From the NCBI RefSeq assembly GCF_023630205.1, contig NZ_JALPRR010000003.1, positions 992,001 through 1,056,000 on the forward strand: 64,000 nt of DNA, written 5' to 3'. Positions 53,129-62,753 of this stretch are shown here, piece by piece. The first letter of the stretch is position 1. Each line of letters opens with the position of its first letter. The position numbers and the translations under genes are program-made. The DNA comes from Pontibacter ruber. Its GTDB lineage: Bacteria; Bacteroidota; Bacteroidia; Cytophagales; Hymenobacteraceae. A model generated the notes under the pieces. The model saw nothing but the letters and a program-made list of their open reading frames with translations, was not told the origin of the DNA and did no database searches.

Positions 53129-53704
53129 TTGTTTGTAACAGTTGATTCATTGCCAACTCAACCCGCACAGAAAATAACTGAAGAAGCCCTGGTGGCCCGC
53201 TTACGCTCCCGCGACAGCTCGGTAGTGTCGGTTTTGTATGATATGTACAGCCCGGCACTCTACGGTGTTGTGTTGCAGATTGTAAAAGTGGAAGAGATAG
53301 CGGAGGATGTCCTGCAGGATGCCTTTGTGAAGATCTGGGGATCGTTTGACAGGTATGATGAAAGCAAGGGCAGGCTATTTACCTGGATGATTAATATCTG
53401 CAGGAACCTGGCTATCGATAAGATCCGGTCTAAAGAGTACCGCATGCGGGGCTCCATGGATGGCTTGGAATACAACGGGCAGGTGGGATTTGCTACCGAA
53501 GCATTTAATCCGGAGCACATTGATATCAGAGAGGTGCTGGAAAAACTCAACCCGGACCAAAAGCAGATTATTGACCTGATGTACTTTGAAGGACTAACTC
53601 AAAGTGAGATTGCTGAAAACTACAACATCCCTTTGGGTACAGTAAAAACCAGAGCCCGCAGCGCAGTGAAGTTCTTGTCAAGATTATTTAAAGGGCGTGA
53701 CTAA
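53129..53704 (+). CDS. ECF sigma factor, SigK-like, with TTG start
   Basis: A 191-residue extracytoplasmic-function sigma factor: region 2 (about 25-100, LQDAFVKIWGSFDRYDESKGRLFTWM) and region 4 (about 130-185, GLTQSEIAENYNIPLGTVKTRARSA). No ATG occurs in frame before region 2, and a TAA stop lies just upstream at 53120-53122. The start is therefore TTG at 53129, preceded by AAGGGG, or the TTG at 53150. It overlaps the anti-sigma gene by 8 bases, the typical sigma/anti-sigma arrangement. It may control the ferritin-like genes upstream; no shared promoter motif was established. Confidence 0.9.
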   Translation: MFVTVDSLPTQPAQKITEEALVARLRSRDSSVVSVLYDMYSPALYGVVLQIVKVEEIAEDVLQDAFVKIWGSFDRYDESKGRLFTWMINICRNLAIDKIRSKEYRMRGSMDGLEYNGQVGFATEAFNPEHIDIREVLEKLNPDQKQIIDLMYFEGLTQSEIAENYNIPLGTVKTRARSAVKFLSRLFKGRD

Positions 53705-54530
53705 CGAAGAATATATAGCATCCGGAATGCTGGAGCTTTATGCAGCCGGCGGGCTTACTCAGGCAGAGCGTGAGGAGGTAGAACTGCGTGCGGCAACTTC
53801 AACTGAAATTCGCGCAGCACTTGATGAAGCCTGTGCCGCTATGGAAGCATATGCCCGTCTCCATTCGGTGCAGCCTGCGCCCGCGCTGAAGAATAGGATA
53901 CTGGCAAGTATGCAACAGCATGATGCAATAAACGCGAATGCAGAAGAAATTGATTCGGATCTTGTACAGATGTACCCGGCGGAGGTGGACGAAGGATCGC
54001 CTTACAAGTGGATGTTCGCCGCAAGTATAGCATTGTTCCTTTTATCCGGGCTGGTAAGTTTTCATTTTTATAACAAATGGCAGCAAGCCGAAGAACGCTT
54101 AGCAGTAGCCATGGCCTCCGAACAGCGCTTTGCCCAGAATCTGGAAGTGGTTTCGCTGAAAGCCCAGCAGCAGGAGCAGGCATTGGCTGTATTGCGGGAC
54201 CCGGCTTTCAAAACTGTTAAACTCGTTGGAGTAGAAGGACACCCTGACGCCAACATGCGCGTCTATTGGAATCCACAGCGCCAGCAGGTGTACGTGGATC
54301 TGGTTAACCTGCCACAGCCACCGGCAGGTAAACAGTACCAACTCTGGGCGCTTGATAACGGCAAGCCTGTTGATGCAGGTATGATCGCTTACAGAGGCAC
54401 TAACCTATCCATGCAGCAGATGAAGGCGATCGGTTCGGCACAGGCCTTTGCTGTAACATTAGAGCCTGCAGGCGGCAGCAAGAACCCGACACTCGAGCAA
54501 CTGATGGTAATGGGCAAGGTAGAATCCTGA
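53697..54530 (+). CDS. Anti-sigma factor, RskA-like, with GTG start
   Basis: A 277-residue membrane protein starting at GTG 53697 inside the sigma gene. The N-terminal cytoplasmic part (about 1-100) should bind the sigma factor but lacks the HxxxCxxC zinc motif of ZAS anti-sigma factors. One membrane helix lies at about 104-124, a coiled segment follows, and the periplasmic RskA C-terminal domain is at about 175-275 (YWNPQRQQVYVDLVNLP, GKQYQLWALDNGKPVDAG). It holds the sigma factor until an envelope signal triggers its release. Confidence 0.88.
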   Translation: MTNEEYIASGMLELYAAGGLTQAEREEVELRAATSTEIRAALDEACAAMEAYARLHSVQPAPALKNRILASMQQHDAINANAEEIDSDLVQMYPAEVDEGSPYKWMFAASIALFLLSGLVSFHFYNKWQQAEERLAVAMASEQRFAQNLEVVSLKAQQQEQALAVLRDPAFKTVKLVGVEGHPDANMRVYWNPQRQQVYVDLVNLPQPPAGKQYQLWALDNGKPVDAGMIAYRGTNLSMQQMKAIGSAQAFAVTLEPAGGSKNPTLEQLMVMGKVES

Positions 54531-54568
54531 AGTATAGCTGTGATTTCAAAGTATGGAATCTCGATTCG

Positions 54569-55093
54569 TCAGCTGTTTTCATAACTGATTTTTACCACCT
54601 CCACTACTTCTTCCGTTCTGCCCAGGCGTAACGTTACAGACTCACCTAATTTGGCGCCGGTTACGGCGCGTGCAATGGGGGCTACAAAGGCTACGCGCCC
54701 TTCTGCCACCGATGCTTCGTCCACACCAACAATGGTAAAGCGTCGCTCAAAGCCTGGTTTACCGCCACTGCGCGTGCGTAAGGTAACGGTAGCTCCAAAG
54801 CGTACTTCATTTGTTGGTTGGTTGTGCGGTTCCACCAAGCGGGCGGTTGCAATGCGCTGGTTAAGTGCGCTGAGTCGGCCATTCAGGATCAGCAACTGCC
54901 TGGTACGATTAGCCTCATCCTCGCGATTAGCCTCTGCCTGTGTACGTTCCGTTTCCAGTTCCGCAAATTCAGCCCGCAGCAATTCCAGTCCACGGGGAGT
55001 TACATAGTTTGGTACACCCGGCGGCAGGGCGGCACGCGGAGGTATAATGGGCGGTTGCCCTGCATCGTCTTCTTTTACAAACGCTCTGCTCAT
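54569..55093 (-). CDS. GreA/GreB family transcription elongation factor
   Basis: A 174-residue protein. After a proline-rich N-terminal extension (1-30) comes the coiled-coil domain (about 31-90, VTPRGLELLRAEFAELETERTQ) and the C-terminal FKBP-like domain (about 95-170, VRFGATVTLR to KLGESVTLRLG). The family enters the RNA polymerase secondary channel. Whether the coiled-coil tip keeps the acidic pair needed for cleavage (EDEANR here) is uncertain, and it may be a Gre-like regulator rather than GreA itself. Confidence 0.85.
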   Translation of the reverse strand: MSRAFVKEDDAGQPPIIPPRAALPPGVPNYVTPRGLELLRAEFAELETERTQAEANREDEANRTRQLLILNGRLSALNQRIATARLVEPHNQPTNEVRFGATVTLRTRSGGKPGFERRFTIVGVDEASVAEGRVAFVAPIARAVTGAKLGESVTLRLGRTEEVVEVVKISYENS

Positions 55094-55216
55094 AGTGCAG
55101 CTTAACGCAGGTGAATGCTACAGGTTACTTTTCTGATTCCATGAAAGCTTTTGCTTACGATGCTAAGGCAAGGTTACAGACGGATGTGTTTTGTAAAAGA
55201 GCCTTGGAGTATTGCA

Positions 55217-56035
55217 CTAAAAAGCCACGAAAGAAGGGTTCAGCAACTGGGGCTTGTTGTAGATGAGCTCGGTTTCCAGATCAGCCTGGTAAATGCTTCT
55301 GTTCACTGCCCTAAGTATAGCATGTGCCGCTGCGGTATCCCATTCCATGGTAGGAGCGAAGCGCGGGTAGAGGTCCGCTTTGCCCTCGGCCAGCAGCATG
55401 AACTTTAAAGAACTGCCCATACTTACAAGTTGCACATTGCTGAACCGTGCAATGAACTGCTCTGTTTCCTCTGTCATGTGCGAGCGGGAAGCGATGATCT
55501 TTATACCTGATTTTTGCTGCAGCGCGTCAAAGCTGGTTCTTTCCGGCAATGGCTCCAACTGAGTCCGCTTGCCGGCTTGCTCCTTGTACACACCGGTTTT
55601 TTTAGAGCCAAAGTATAACGTACCCAGGGTGGGGGCATACACAACTCCCGCAACCGGAGTGGTTTTATACATCAGGGCGATGTTTACCGTAAAATCACCA
55701 TTCCTATTGATAAATTCTTTCGTGCCATCCAGCGGGTCCAGCAGCCAGTACCATTCCCACTGCGCTCTCTCCTGGTAAGGACTGTGGAGGCCTTCTTCTG
55801 ATAGTATGGGTAAACCAGTTGGCTCTAAGAGGTTGCTGATGATGGTATGGGCTGAACGATCGGCACGGGTCAGGGGCGAGTCGTCTGGTTTAAGCGCTAC
55901 TTCCACATCGCCTGTTCTGTATATTTCCAGGATGGCTTCACCTGCCTTCAGTGCGGCCAGGCGCGCAGTTTCCAGCAGCTTTGTTATACTGGAGCCCCCT
56001 GCTGTAAGGGGATGATGTTCTGTTAATACTGACAT
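55217..56035 (-). CDS. cysQ: 3'(2'),5'-bisphosphate nucleotidase
   Basis: A 272-residue inositol-monophosphatase-fold enzyme. Metal-binding motifs are SE80E81GL, D100-P-L-D103-G-T-KEF (with INRNGDFTVNIAL) and MEWDTAAAHAIL near the C-terminus, all as in CysQ. It removes the 3'-phosphate of PAP formed in sulfate assimilation and related reactions. Monocistronic on the minus strand. Confidence 0.92.
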   Translation of the reverse strand: MSVLTEHHPLTAGGSSITKLLETARLAALKAGEAILEIYRTGDVEVALKPDDSPLTRADRSAHTIISNLLEPTGLPILSEEGLHSPYQERAQWEWYWLLDPLDGTKEFINRNGDFTVNIALMYKTTPVAGVVYAPTLGTLYFGSKKTGVYKEQAGKRTQLEPLPERTSFDALQQKSGIKIIASRSHMTEETEQFIARFSNVQLVSMGSSLKFMLLAEGKADLYPRFAPTMEWDTAAAHAILRAVNRSIYQADLETELIYNKPQLLNPSFVAF

Positions 56036-56076
56036 GTTGTTTAGTAGCCTATGTGCACAGCCATTGTACCATCTTG

Positions 56077-57630
56077 CTAGTGTTTTACTCCCTTACGCAA
56101 TACGTATCCCTGACGATCTGCCTGTAGGTTAGTTCCTTCTTTTACCACTTTGCCGTTCACCATTACAAAGTTGAAGCCTTCGGCCAGTTGATGCGGGTTT
56201 TGGTAGGTAGCTGTTTCATGCACCTTTGCCGGATCGAATAGCAGCAGATCCGCTTTGTAGCCTTGCCTGATGTACCCACGGTCTGAGAGACCAATGGTCT
56301 CAGCCGGCAACCCTGTCATTTTGCGGACAGCTTCTTCCAATGTCAGCACTTTCTTTTCCTGCACGTAGGTTTCAAGTATGCGGGCAAAAGCACCGAAACT
56401 GCGGGGGTGGCGCATGGTTGGGCTGCCATCGGTGCAGATCATGATATGTGGGTCTGTTAGAAAAGTTTGTTGCAATGCTTCGTCCATGATGAAGTAGGCT
56501 CCGTCAGCTCCGTAAGGGCCAATGTCATCCATCATCACTTCTTCGAAAGGCTTTTTCAATTCCTGTGAAATCTGCAGCAGGGTTTTGCCGCTGTATGGTC
56601 CTGAGCCGATCAGGGTGGCTTCCGGTCCGTTGCGTTTTGTAATCTTGTTTGTCAGGAAAGTATAGAGCTCTTTTCTTCTGGTTCGCAGTACTTCCTGGTA
56701 ATTGTTCGGCTTTTTTGCCCAGTCCGGGAACAGGATCTCGATGCTGGTGTAGCTGGCGGTGTACGGGTAAAAGTCTGCCGTTAGCTTCATGCCGCTGGTT
56801 CTGGCACTGTCAAGCAGTTGCAGGATCTGTTGCCCTCGGTTTTTGCCTTTTCCATACACCACTTTAATGTGCGATACGTGAACCGGGCTATACTTGCCCT
56901 GCTCCAGTAGCTCACGGATGGAGGCCTCTACAAGAGCATCGTCCTCGTTCCGCAAATGACTCATGATAAGCCCTTGCTTTGCACCTACAATTCTGGCCAG
57001 TCGGTTCAGTTCAGTGCTCTTGGCATACAGGGCAGGTGTATACTCCAGCCCGGTTGTCATACCGTAGCAGCCGGCATCCAGCGCGTCTTTCAGCAGTTTT
57101 TCCAATGCCGTCATTTTATCTTCGGAAGGGATGGAGTCGTAGCCAACGCCGGACAAAAGACGCAGTGTACCGTGTCCGGCAAATAGCGCGACATTTACAG
57201 CAGGTTTGATTGTATCTACCGAATCCATCCATACTTTCAAATCCTTATGATTTGGACTAAATCCATCCTGACCAAGGCAGATGGTGGTAACACCCATTGA
57301 AAGGAAGTTCTTGAAATCGGGTGTTTTAATCGGATCTCCGTGCGCGTGGGTATCAATGAAGCCAGGTGTTAAGACCAGTCCTTTTGCATCTACCGTTCTG
57401 GTTGCCGGATAAGTTGATGTGGTGTCCCGATCGATCAATGCAATGGTGTCTGCCTTGATGAGCACGTTGGCGTAATAAGGTGTTTTGCCTGTTCCATCCA
57501 CTACAGAAGCTTTCTTTATCAGGATGTCGTAGGTAATGACTTCTTTCTGGCTGGTTTTGCAAGAGGCCGTTAGGGCAGCTAACGATAGCAAAAGGGAGAG
57601 TTTACGTACTGTCAGGTTTAACTTCATCAT
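56077..57630 (-). CDS. N-acyl-D-amino-acid deacylase-like amidohydrolase lipoprotein
   Basis: The start at 57628-57630 (the first of two ATGs) gives about 517 residues with signal helix LSLLLSLAALTASC as lipobox; the longer frame from 57663 adds residues before an already complete signal. Amidohydrolase motifs are GFIDTHAHGDP (metal histidines), a GHGTLR segment, TTGLEYTP, SHLRNEDD, DFYPYTA and CTDGSP (metal aspartate). These match the D-aminoacylase/N-acyl-D-amino-acid deacylase subgroup. It should hydrolyse amides of D-amino acids, or dipeptides, at the cell envelope. Substrate not certain. Confidence 0.88.
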   Translation of the reverse strand: MMKLNLTVRKLSLLLSLAALTASCKTSQKEVITYDILIKKASVVDGTGKTPYYANVLIKADTIALIDRDTTSTYPATRTVDAKGLVLTPGFIDTHAHGDPIKTPDFKNFLSMGVTTICLGQDGFSPNHKDLKVWMDSVDTIKPAVNVALFAGHGTLRLLSGVGYDSIPSEDKMTALEKLLKDALDAGCYGMTTGLEYTPALYAKSTELNRLARIVGAKQGLIMSHLRNEDDALVEASIRELLEQGKYSPVHVSHIKVVYGKGKNRGQQILQLLDSARTSGMKLTADFYPYTASYTSIEILFPDWAKKPNNYQEVLRTRRKELYTFLTNKITKRNGPEATLIGSGPYSGKTLLQISQELKKPFEEVMMDDIGPYGADGAYFIMDEALQQTFLTDPHIMICTDGSPTMRHPRSFGAFARILETYVQEKKVLTLEEAVRKMTGLPAETIGLSDRGYIRQGYKADLLLFDPAKVHETATYQNPHQLAEGFNFVMVNGKVVKEGTNLQADRQGYVLRKGVKH

Positions 57631-57781
57631 GCTTAAAGTTAAATCATTATACCTACAGAACAATAGCCTTTACCCTGGGGGCTTTAAAAATGATTGGCAG
57701 CGCACTACGGCCCGCAAATTTATACTTGCTGGTGGAGTAGGGGAGAGTGGAAGGGAATTATGGATGTAAGTATACCATCTG

Positions 57782-58273
57782 CTATTCAAAGCCGGCACAG
57801 TCGGAGGCAGGTACGTTTACGCCGCCAGCCTGCTCGTATACTACCCGGGCACCCAGATGGCCGGTATACATCAGAAATGCGGAACCGGCTAGCATAAGCA
57901 CTACCACCAGCAGGTGCAGCATTTTCTCCCGCATACGGATCAGCCTGAAAGCCAGAAAGAGATCCAGGGCAGTAGCTGCTGTAAACAAGTAAGCTAATGT
58001 AAAAGCGGCATTTTCATGGTCTTTCAGCACAGTAGGGTCGCATATCTTCCGCGATACAATGCCATCGGCCAGATCACCGGTGTAGATGCTGAACCAGGCT
58101 GCCACACAGCCTGCATAAAGAAGGTAGGAGCCGACCCGCTGCCAGAAACGATAATTTGCATCCTTTAGCAAAAGTGTTGCTGCTTTGGCCAGGGTGGCAA
58201 CAAGCAGCAACGCAATCGGGAAGTGAACCGATAACGGATGATAGATTTCTGTTCGCCAGAAGGTCGGCTCCAT
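57782..58273 (-). CDS. DUF2231 four-helix membrane protein
   Basis: A 163-residue integral membrane protein with four helices (about 16-36, 44-62, 89-108, 117-137). The N-terminal HPLSVHFPIALL motif, with two histidines, and the DHENAAF motif with another are typical of DUF2231 and suggest metal or haem ligation. It follows the small lipoprotein by 4 bases. Function unknown. Confidence 0.85.
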   Translation of the reverse strand: MEPTFWRTEIYHPLSVHFPIALLLVATLAKAATLLLKDANYRFWQRVGSYLLYAGCVAAWFSIYTGDLADGIVSRKICDPTVLKDHENAAFTLAYLFTAATALDLFLAFRLIRMREKMLHLLVVVLMLAGSAFLMYTGHLGARVVYEQAGGVNVPASDCAGFE

Positions 58274-58277
58274 TATA

Positions 58278-58595
58278 TTACTCCAGAATCGTTACAGCTA
58301 CCGGATCGAGTCGCTGACCAACTTTTTCAACCTGTACTTCCACTTTGCCGCCTTCCTTCAACTGATCGAAAGCTACGGTTTCACCGTTTTTGGTAAGTGT
58401 GGTAGAATCAGTGAAGTATAGTTCCAGCACTTTGTCATCGGCAGTTTTTACATAAATTTCTGTCTTTTCAGGTTCTACTTCCTGGATAACACCCTGGTAG
58501 GTACCTGACTCTACCACATCGGTTTTTTCTCCGCAGCTATAGAACAGCGGTGCAGCAGCAACAAGCGCCGGCATAAATAATTTCGCAATTTTCAT
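58278..58595 (-). CDS. Small lipoprotein upstream of the DUF2231 gene
   Basis: A 105-residue lipoprotein with lipobox LFYSC and an all-beta mature domain (about 30-105, GTYQGVIQEVEPEKTEIYVKT, KEGGKVEVQVEKVGQ) like a small OB- or PRC-type barrel. Family not named. It is transcribed first in the two-gene unit with DUF2231. Confidence 0.75.
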   Translation of the reverse strand: MKIAKLFMPALVAAAPLFYSCGEKTDVVESGTYQGVIQEVEPEKTEIYVKTADDKVLELYFTDSTTLTKNGETVAFDQLKEGGKVEVQVEKVGQRLDPVAVTILE

Positions 58596-58826
58596 GATAC
58601 CTGTTTATTTGTGTGATGGCTAAGTTATGAAAATATATCCATAAGTAATTATTGATTTTATACTTAAAACCTGATTTGCAGTTTTGAATCATTGTTAATG
58701 CTGCTTACCCTTTCATAGGTTTAAGCAGATTCGTTTATGATCAGAGTATAAATCCAGGTATCCTTACTAAGAACACTTTCATAACACGTATCTTTACAGC
58801 AAAAGCACTTTATACTTTACAGCCCT

Positions 58827-59969
58827 ATGTCTTTTTCCTCTCTTGGTTTATCGGAACCCCTGTTAAAAGCAGTGGCGGCACAAGCATACACACAGCCTTA
58901 TCCAATACAGAAGGAAGCTATACCAGCCGTACTTATAGGCAGCGATGTGCTGGGTATTGCCCGAACGGGCTCTGGCAAAACGGCTGCCTTTGTACTGCCC
59001 ATTCTGGAGCGGTTGCAGACTGAGCATGCCATCAGAAACAGGTATGTGCGTGTGCTGGTGCTGGTGCCTACCCGGGAGTTGGCTGTGCAGGTAGGAGATG
59101 TTTTCAAAACGTTTGGCTCTTCGCTGCCGAGGAGGGTGAAATCGCTTGCTGTGTATGGCGGGGTATCTATAAACCCCCAGATGATGCAGCTGCAGGGAAC
59201 ACAGGTATTGGTTGCTACGCCGGGCCGCCTGCTTGACCTGGTAAATTCAAAAGCTGTGCATCTTTCAGAAGTAGAAACCCTGGTGCTGGACGAAGCAGAC
59301 AAAATGCTGAACCTTGGTTTTAAAGAGGAGATGGACAAAATCTTTTCGCTGCTGCCTGCCAAGCGACAGAACATACTTTTTTCTGCTACGCTGGGTCAGG
59401 ATGTGGAGAATATCCGGGAGGTACTCCTGCACGATCCGGTTAAAATAGAAGTGAAAGAAGAAAGCCTGAACCCGGACCAGATAAAGCAGGTGGCCTATCA
59501 TGTTGGTGCCGACCGGAAGGGCCCCTTTCTAAGGTACCTATTGAAGCAGGGCAACATGCAGCAGGTGCTCGTGTTTGTGTCATCTACAAAACGAGCTGAC
59601 AATGTAACAGACAAGCTGAAGAAGAATGGCATCGAAGCGGTGGCCATGCACAGCAAAAAAAGCCAGGGAGGCAGAACCGAGGCACTCCGCAAGTTCAAAA
59701 ACGGAAGTATCCGGGTACTCGTCGCCACAGACATCGCCTCACGCGGCATCGACATCGAAGCCCTGCCATACGTGATCAACTACGACCTGCCCCGTTCCCC
59801 AAAAGATTACGTGCACCGCATCGGCCGAACCGGCCGCGCTGCAGCAGAAGGTGAAGCCATCTCCCTGATCTCGCCTGAAGAGGAACATCACTTCAAGGTG
59901 ATCCAGAAAAAAATGGGCCGCCGCGTGTCTGTGGTTGAGACAGATGACATTGAGTTGAAGGGGTATTAA
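58827..59969 (+). CDS. DEAD-box RNA helicase (RhlE-like)
   Basis: A 380-residue helicase core with almost no C-terminal tail. Motifs: Q motif (YPIQKEAIP, 25-33), Walker A ARTGSGK51T (Arg in place of the usual Gln), PTREL, DEAD (156-159), SAT, LVATDIASRGIDIE and HRIGRTGRA. It unwinds RNA duplexes in ribosome assembly or RNA decay, probably important in cold. Monocistronic. Confidence 0.93.
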   Translation: MSFSSLGLSEPLLKAVAAQAYTQPYPIQKEAIPAVLIGSDVLGIARTGSGKTAAFVLPILERLQTEHAIRNRYVRVLVLVPTRELAVQVGDVFKTFGSSLPRRVKSLAVYGGVSINPQMMQLQGTQVLVATPGRLLDLVNSKAVHLSEVETLVLDEADKMLNLGFKEEMDKIFSLLPAKRQNILFSATLGQDVENIREVLLHDPVKIEVKEESLNPDQIKQVAYHVGADRKGPFLRYLLKQGNMQQVLVFVSSTKRADNVTDKLKKNGIEAVAMHSKKSQGGRTEALRKFKNGSIRVLVATDIASRGIDIEALPYVINYDLPRSPKDYVHRIGRTGRAAAEGEAISLISPEEEHHFKVIQKKMGRRVSVVETDDIELKGY

Positions 59970-60021
59970 ATTTCTTATTTTCAGGTATACTTTCAGATGC
60001 TATGACTTTGATCCTTAAGGT

Positions 60022-62640
60022 CTACTTGTTGAGTAGAAGGGGTACGCTTCTGATTCCTCTTTTCGTTTCCAGTTTAACAATGTATAGCCCTGAGGCGAGT
60101 ACTTGTCCGTCCAACTCTATTTTGCTTGGCTCGCCTGCAAGTGATTTGCCCTGGATGGTTTCTGTTACCTGTAGGCCCTTACTATCATAAACTGCAACGG
60201 AAAAGCTTTCATTTTTTTCGAAAGTAAAGCTTATTGTCGCTTCAGTTGTGAAAGGGTTGGGGTATACCTTTATATCACTAGACAAGCCAATTTCTTCTAC
60301 TGCACTTGTAATGGGGTCGGCAGGTGTCGCAGCCAGTTCCAGGTCGAAGGCCAGTTCAGCATTGGAGGGATTGCTTTGGTGCACTTCAACTGCGATGGTG
60401 TTGATACCCGTTTTAAATGCAGTATCAGGTATGGTAAAAACTACAGGTGCAGTCCCGCCGCTGTGGGTTGTAGCCAGCGTAGTATAAGATGCGGTTCCGA
60501 CAGGCATGTTCTGGCGGAATACCTCTGTGCCATTCAAGTATACCAGAACCCCGTTATTGCTCTCTACCTTAGCTGTATAGGAAGTATAAGCAGCCGAATC
60601 GGGAATGGTAATGGTTTTGCGGAAGTAAGTGGTAATATACTTTTGATCCGGGTTGCCGCCATAGCTGATTGTAGTAGCAGCAGTAGTGATGCCATACCCG
60701 AACTTGCCGTTTCCTGTCTTCCATCCTGAGTCGTTGAAGTCTGTAGCCTGCCAGGCGTTGCCCTGGTCGGAGCCGTCGTCCTGGTACCTCCACGAAGATT
60801 GAAAGGTAACCAATTGTTGCAGATTAGAGGGTGCAGGCTCGATGGTATAGGTCTGCCCTGTGGTAAAGCCCCCAGCAATGGCATTGCCAGAGACGTCTGT
60901 AATATTGGTCCCGCTACTCTTCAGATCTAGCCTTAATGTACCGCTGCCACTAATGGAACTGATAGCAACATCGTATAGATCCCCAGCCGTGCCAACACTC
61001 TGTATTGATGCCACAGTACCTCCTGCATTGCCAGAAACTGACGTTAGCGTGAAATCTGTCGCGTCTACACCGTTAACTTTTTCAGAGAATGTCGTTCTGT
61101 AAATAACTGACGTGTTACCATTGGTTTCTTCGGTGGGACTTTGTCGATTGATACTTACCACAATGGGCTTTGTTTGATCAGCTCCTACTATAGTATAGGT
61201 TTGCCCACTAGTATAGCCACCGCTAATGTTGTTGCCCGAAGTATCGGTAATGCTGGTGCCAGTATTTTTCAGGTCCAGGCGCAGTGTACCTGTGCCCGTA
61301 ATCGAACTAACTGTCACATCATAGATTGTGCCGGATGTTCCGACAGCTTTTCCCTCGCTTATAGTTCCGGTTATACTACTGGTAACAGCTGTGATGACAA
61401 AGTCAGACGCGTCCACACCGTTTACTCTTTCAGAGAAGGTAGCTCTGAAAATAACAGATGTGTTACTCGTGTTTTCTGTGGTGGGATTTTGCCGAGTGAT
61501 ACTTAGAACAGTAGGTGCTGTTTTATCCGAAGGTGTTTGATTGATGACAGGAGGTTGTATTTTCAGATCGTTTCCTGCAATGTCTTCCCAGCGGTAGAGG
61601 TGAAACGTTTTATCAGTAGACATGGCTACAAAAACTCCTTTGGGAAAGTGCGGGAGCAGTGGGAAGTTGGCTACATCTGAGCCATCGCTTTCATGTGCTG
61701 CTACTTTCACTACCTTCACTAATTTATGGTCATGCGGATTTGCTGCTGTTCCATCCCGGGTAAAAATGTGGAACTCATCCGCTTGCTGATCTGAAACTAA
61801 GATATAGCCCGTGCCATCTTCAATTTTATAGATAGAAATGCCTTCATGTTCGCTTGCAAACCCATTGGATGCAAACAGGGCTAATTCATTGTCTCCTTTT
61901 TCCGGATCAGCATAATACTTTCTTACGCCGGCTTTTTCGTCTGAATAGTATATATACCCCAGTTCATCATCAACGGCAACAGACTCAATTTCCTGTCTTC
62001 CGCTATATTTGCCAAACTTCCTGACCAGTGTTCCTTTTACACTCCCCTTTCCATCGTCCTCCAGCAGATACTGCCAAAGGTATTCCCCGTCTGTTGGACC
62101 AGATTTTCTACTGACAATTGCGTAAACTTTACCATCTGTTGGCCTTTCGTATAATGCAATACCCATAGGTTCATCAATGCCCTCACCGGTTTCGCCTGCA
62201 AACACTTCTATACCACCATTATCAAGAGTCTGCATGTCGGGTACAGAAAAGATCCTAAGCTTGCCGGCATAGCGCTCCGTAGTAACGGCAATATCTACGC
62301 GCTTGCCATTTAGCATCAAGCCATAAGCTACATCAACATTATTCGGACGCTTCAAGTTTTTGATTACCTTATCGGCTATTATCTTGCCCTCCATGTTAAA
62401 GACATAGAGTGCGCCATCTTCATCTTTATCGGTACCTAGTATCAGACTGGCCGAAGGATCCTGCTTGTTGATCCAGATGGCTGGATCATCAGAATCATAC
62501 TTTACCGGTTCTGTTACAAATAAAGGGGCAATAGCTTTCTGAGCATAAAGTTGAAGGGTAACGAACAAGAACAAATAAGCGAGTAAACAACCTAAAGCGG
62601 GCTTGATCATACTAATAGAAAACTTAAAAAGATGTATCAT
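60022..62640 (-). CDS. Beta-propeller phytase with Ig-like repeats and T9SS sorting domain
   Basis: An 872-residue secreted protein. A signal peptide ends near LYAQ (M11 is a possible shorter start, 62610). The beta-propeller phytase domain (about 37-365) has the DSDDPAIW and GTDKDEDGALYVF repeats, with the calcium-binding acidic residues of the family. Two Ig-like repeats follow (about 378-600), then a jelly-roll galactose-binding-like domain (about 605-785, WRYQDDGSDQG) and a T9SS type A sorting domain (last 80 residues, VYPNPFTTEATISF). It should release phosphate from phytate at or outside the cell surface via the type IX system. The shared Ig-like repeat recurs in the next gene. Confidence 0.9.
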   Translation of the reverse strand: MIHLFKFSISMIKPALGCLLAYLFLFVTLQLYAQKAIAPLFVTEPVKYDSDDPAIWINKQDPSASLILGTDKDEDGALYVFNMEGKIIADKVIKNLKRPNNVDVAYGLMLNGKRVDIAVTTERYAGKLRIFSVPDMQTLDNGGIEVFAGETGEGIDEPMGIALYERPTDGKVYAIVSRKSGPTDGEYLWQYLLEDDGKGSVKGTLVRKFGKYSGRQEIESVAVDDELGYIYYSDEKAGVRKYYADPEKGDNELALFASNGFASEHEGISIYKIEDGTGYILVSDQQADEFHIFTRDGTAANPHDHKLVKVVKVAAHESDGSDVANFPLLPHFPKGVFVAMSTDKTFHLYRWEDIAGNDLKIQPPVINQTPSDKTAPTVLSITRQNPTTENTSNTSVIFRATFSERVNGVDASDFVITAVTSSITGTISEGKAVGTSGTIYDVTVSSITGTGTLRLDLKNTGTSITDTSGNNISGGYTSGQTYTIVGADQTKPIVVSINRQSPTEETNGNTSVIYRTTFSEKVNGVDATDFTLTSVSGNAGGTVASIQSVGTAGDLYDVAISSISGSGTLRLDLKSSGTNITDVSGNAIAGGFTTGQTYTIEPAPSNLQQLVTFQSSWRYQDDGSDQGNAWQATDFNDSGWKTGNGKFGYGITTAATTISYGGNPDQKYITTYFRKTITIPDSAAYTSYTAKVESNNGVLVYLNGTEVFRQNMPVGTASYTTLATTHSGGTAPVVFTIPDTAFKTGINTIAVEVHQSNPSNAELAFDLELAATPADPITSAVEEIGLSSDIKVYPNPFTTEATISFTFEKNESFSVAVYDSKGLQVTETIQGKSLAGEPSKIELDGQVLASGLYIVKLETKRGIRSVPLLLNK
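60840..61505 (-). repeat. Two tandem Ig-like coding repeats in the phytase gene
   Basis: Two blocks, about 60840-61158 and 61189-61505, encode near-copies of one domain (RQ-P-TE-TS-TSVI-R-TFSE-VNGVDA-DF, ending SGQTYTI). The DNA is recognisably similar as well as the protein, implying recent duplication. A third copy lies at about 63680-64000 in the neighbouring gene. Confidence 0.8.
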
Positions 62641-62753
62641 GCACCATAAGCTAATCCGGTATTAGAGGAATAGCAATATGAAGTATGCGCAAGTATAAAA
62701 ACCATATTGCCACTGCCGGTACAGCAGCAGTGGCAGAGAAAAGCATACTTCTA

